From contig NC_064223.1 of NCBI RefSeq assembly GCF_023101765.2, forward strand, positions 496,001-560,000: a DNA stretch of 64,000 bases, written 5' to 3'. A program made the translations under genes and the position numbers. This stretch comes from Spodoptera frugiperda. Lineage: Eukaryota; Arthropoda; Insecta; Lepidoptera; Noctuidae. Below the pieces are notes generated by a model. It ran no database searches. It was not told the origin of the DNA and saw only the letters and a list, made by a program, of their open reading frames with translations. Positions 63,950-64,000 of the stretch are shown here, piece after piece (the first letter of the stretch is position 1; every line of letters starts with the position of its first letter).

Positions 63950-64000
63950 CTGTTAAACAAAATATTAGCTTAATTTATTACTGTAATCGATTATGTTCAT

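Overview
This is eukaryotic nuclear DNA from an insect, almost certainly a moth or butterfly and probably a noctuoid moth. Genes are split by GT-AG introns into short conserved exons in AT-rich DNA. The introns are full of lepidopteran-type SINEs, MITEs and LINE tails. The proteins (an SR splicing factor with a Drosophila Rbp1-like end, Swiss cheese/NTE, SLC35B4) look insect. No bacterial, plasmid or viral gene was recognised.

Layout. (1) 27-386 (+) is the last coding exon of an SLC35B4-type nucleotide-sugar transporter. (2) 1209-4162 (-) is a complete four-exon SR protein gene (Rbp1/SRSF3 family) converging on SLC35B4. (3) 6403-51682 (+) is the main gene, swiss cheese (sws; neuropathy target esterase, PNPLA6/7). 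I could trace 27 coding exons with consistent phases, giving about 1280 aa: one N-terminal membrane segment, three cyclic-nucleotide-binding-like domains and a patatin phospholipase domain with catalytic Ser926 and Asp1046 (numbered on my model). (4) 55281 to the right edge (-) holds a tandem array of three paralogous armadillo-repeat genes resembling RSPH14 (radial spoke head 14). The third is cut by the window edge.

The sws locus holds most of the surprises. Its oxyanion-loop exon has become a 97-bp unit repeated exactly 20 times, and each unit carries its own splice donor. The exon with the catalytic Asp exists in two equal-length, equal-phase versions (40558-40674 and 41285-41401), the second with DGC in place of DGG. 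The C-terminal part of the 43264-43472 exon is duplicated as a 108-nt in-frame exon at 46619-46726. There is a phase-compatible alternative first exon (14602-14667) and a possible alternative last exon (49750-49818). An intact-looking U1 snRNA gene (42303-42466) sits in an intron. Together these suggest that sws in this lineage makes a family of N-terminal, catalytic-loop and C-terminal isoforms.

Mobile DNA fills the introns: two Penelope-like GIY-YIG fragments facing each other in a 1.4-kb palindrome (27233-28623), a TA-flanked 1.1-kb inverted-repeat element (16693-17813), a TTA-flanked MITE (24828-25256), a 1.5-kb element with 15-bp inverted repeats (44038-45541), several SINE families, and a pair of roughly 1.2-kb repeats in opposite orientation that bracket sws. 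Exon boundaries come from reading splice signals, phase continuity and family similarity. No transcript or database evidence was available.
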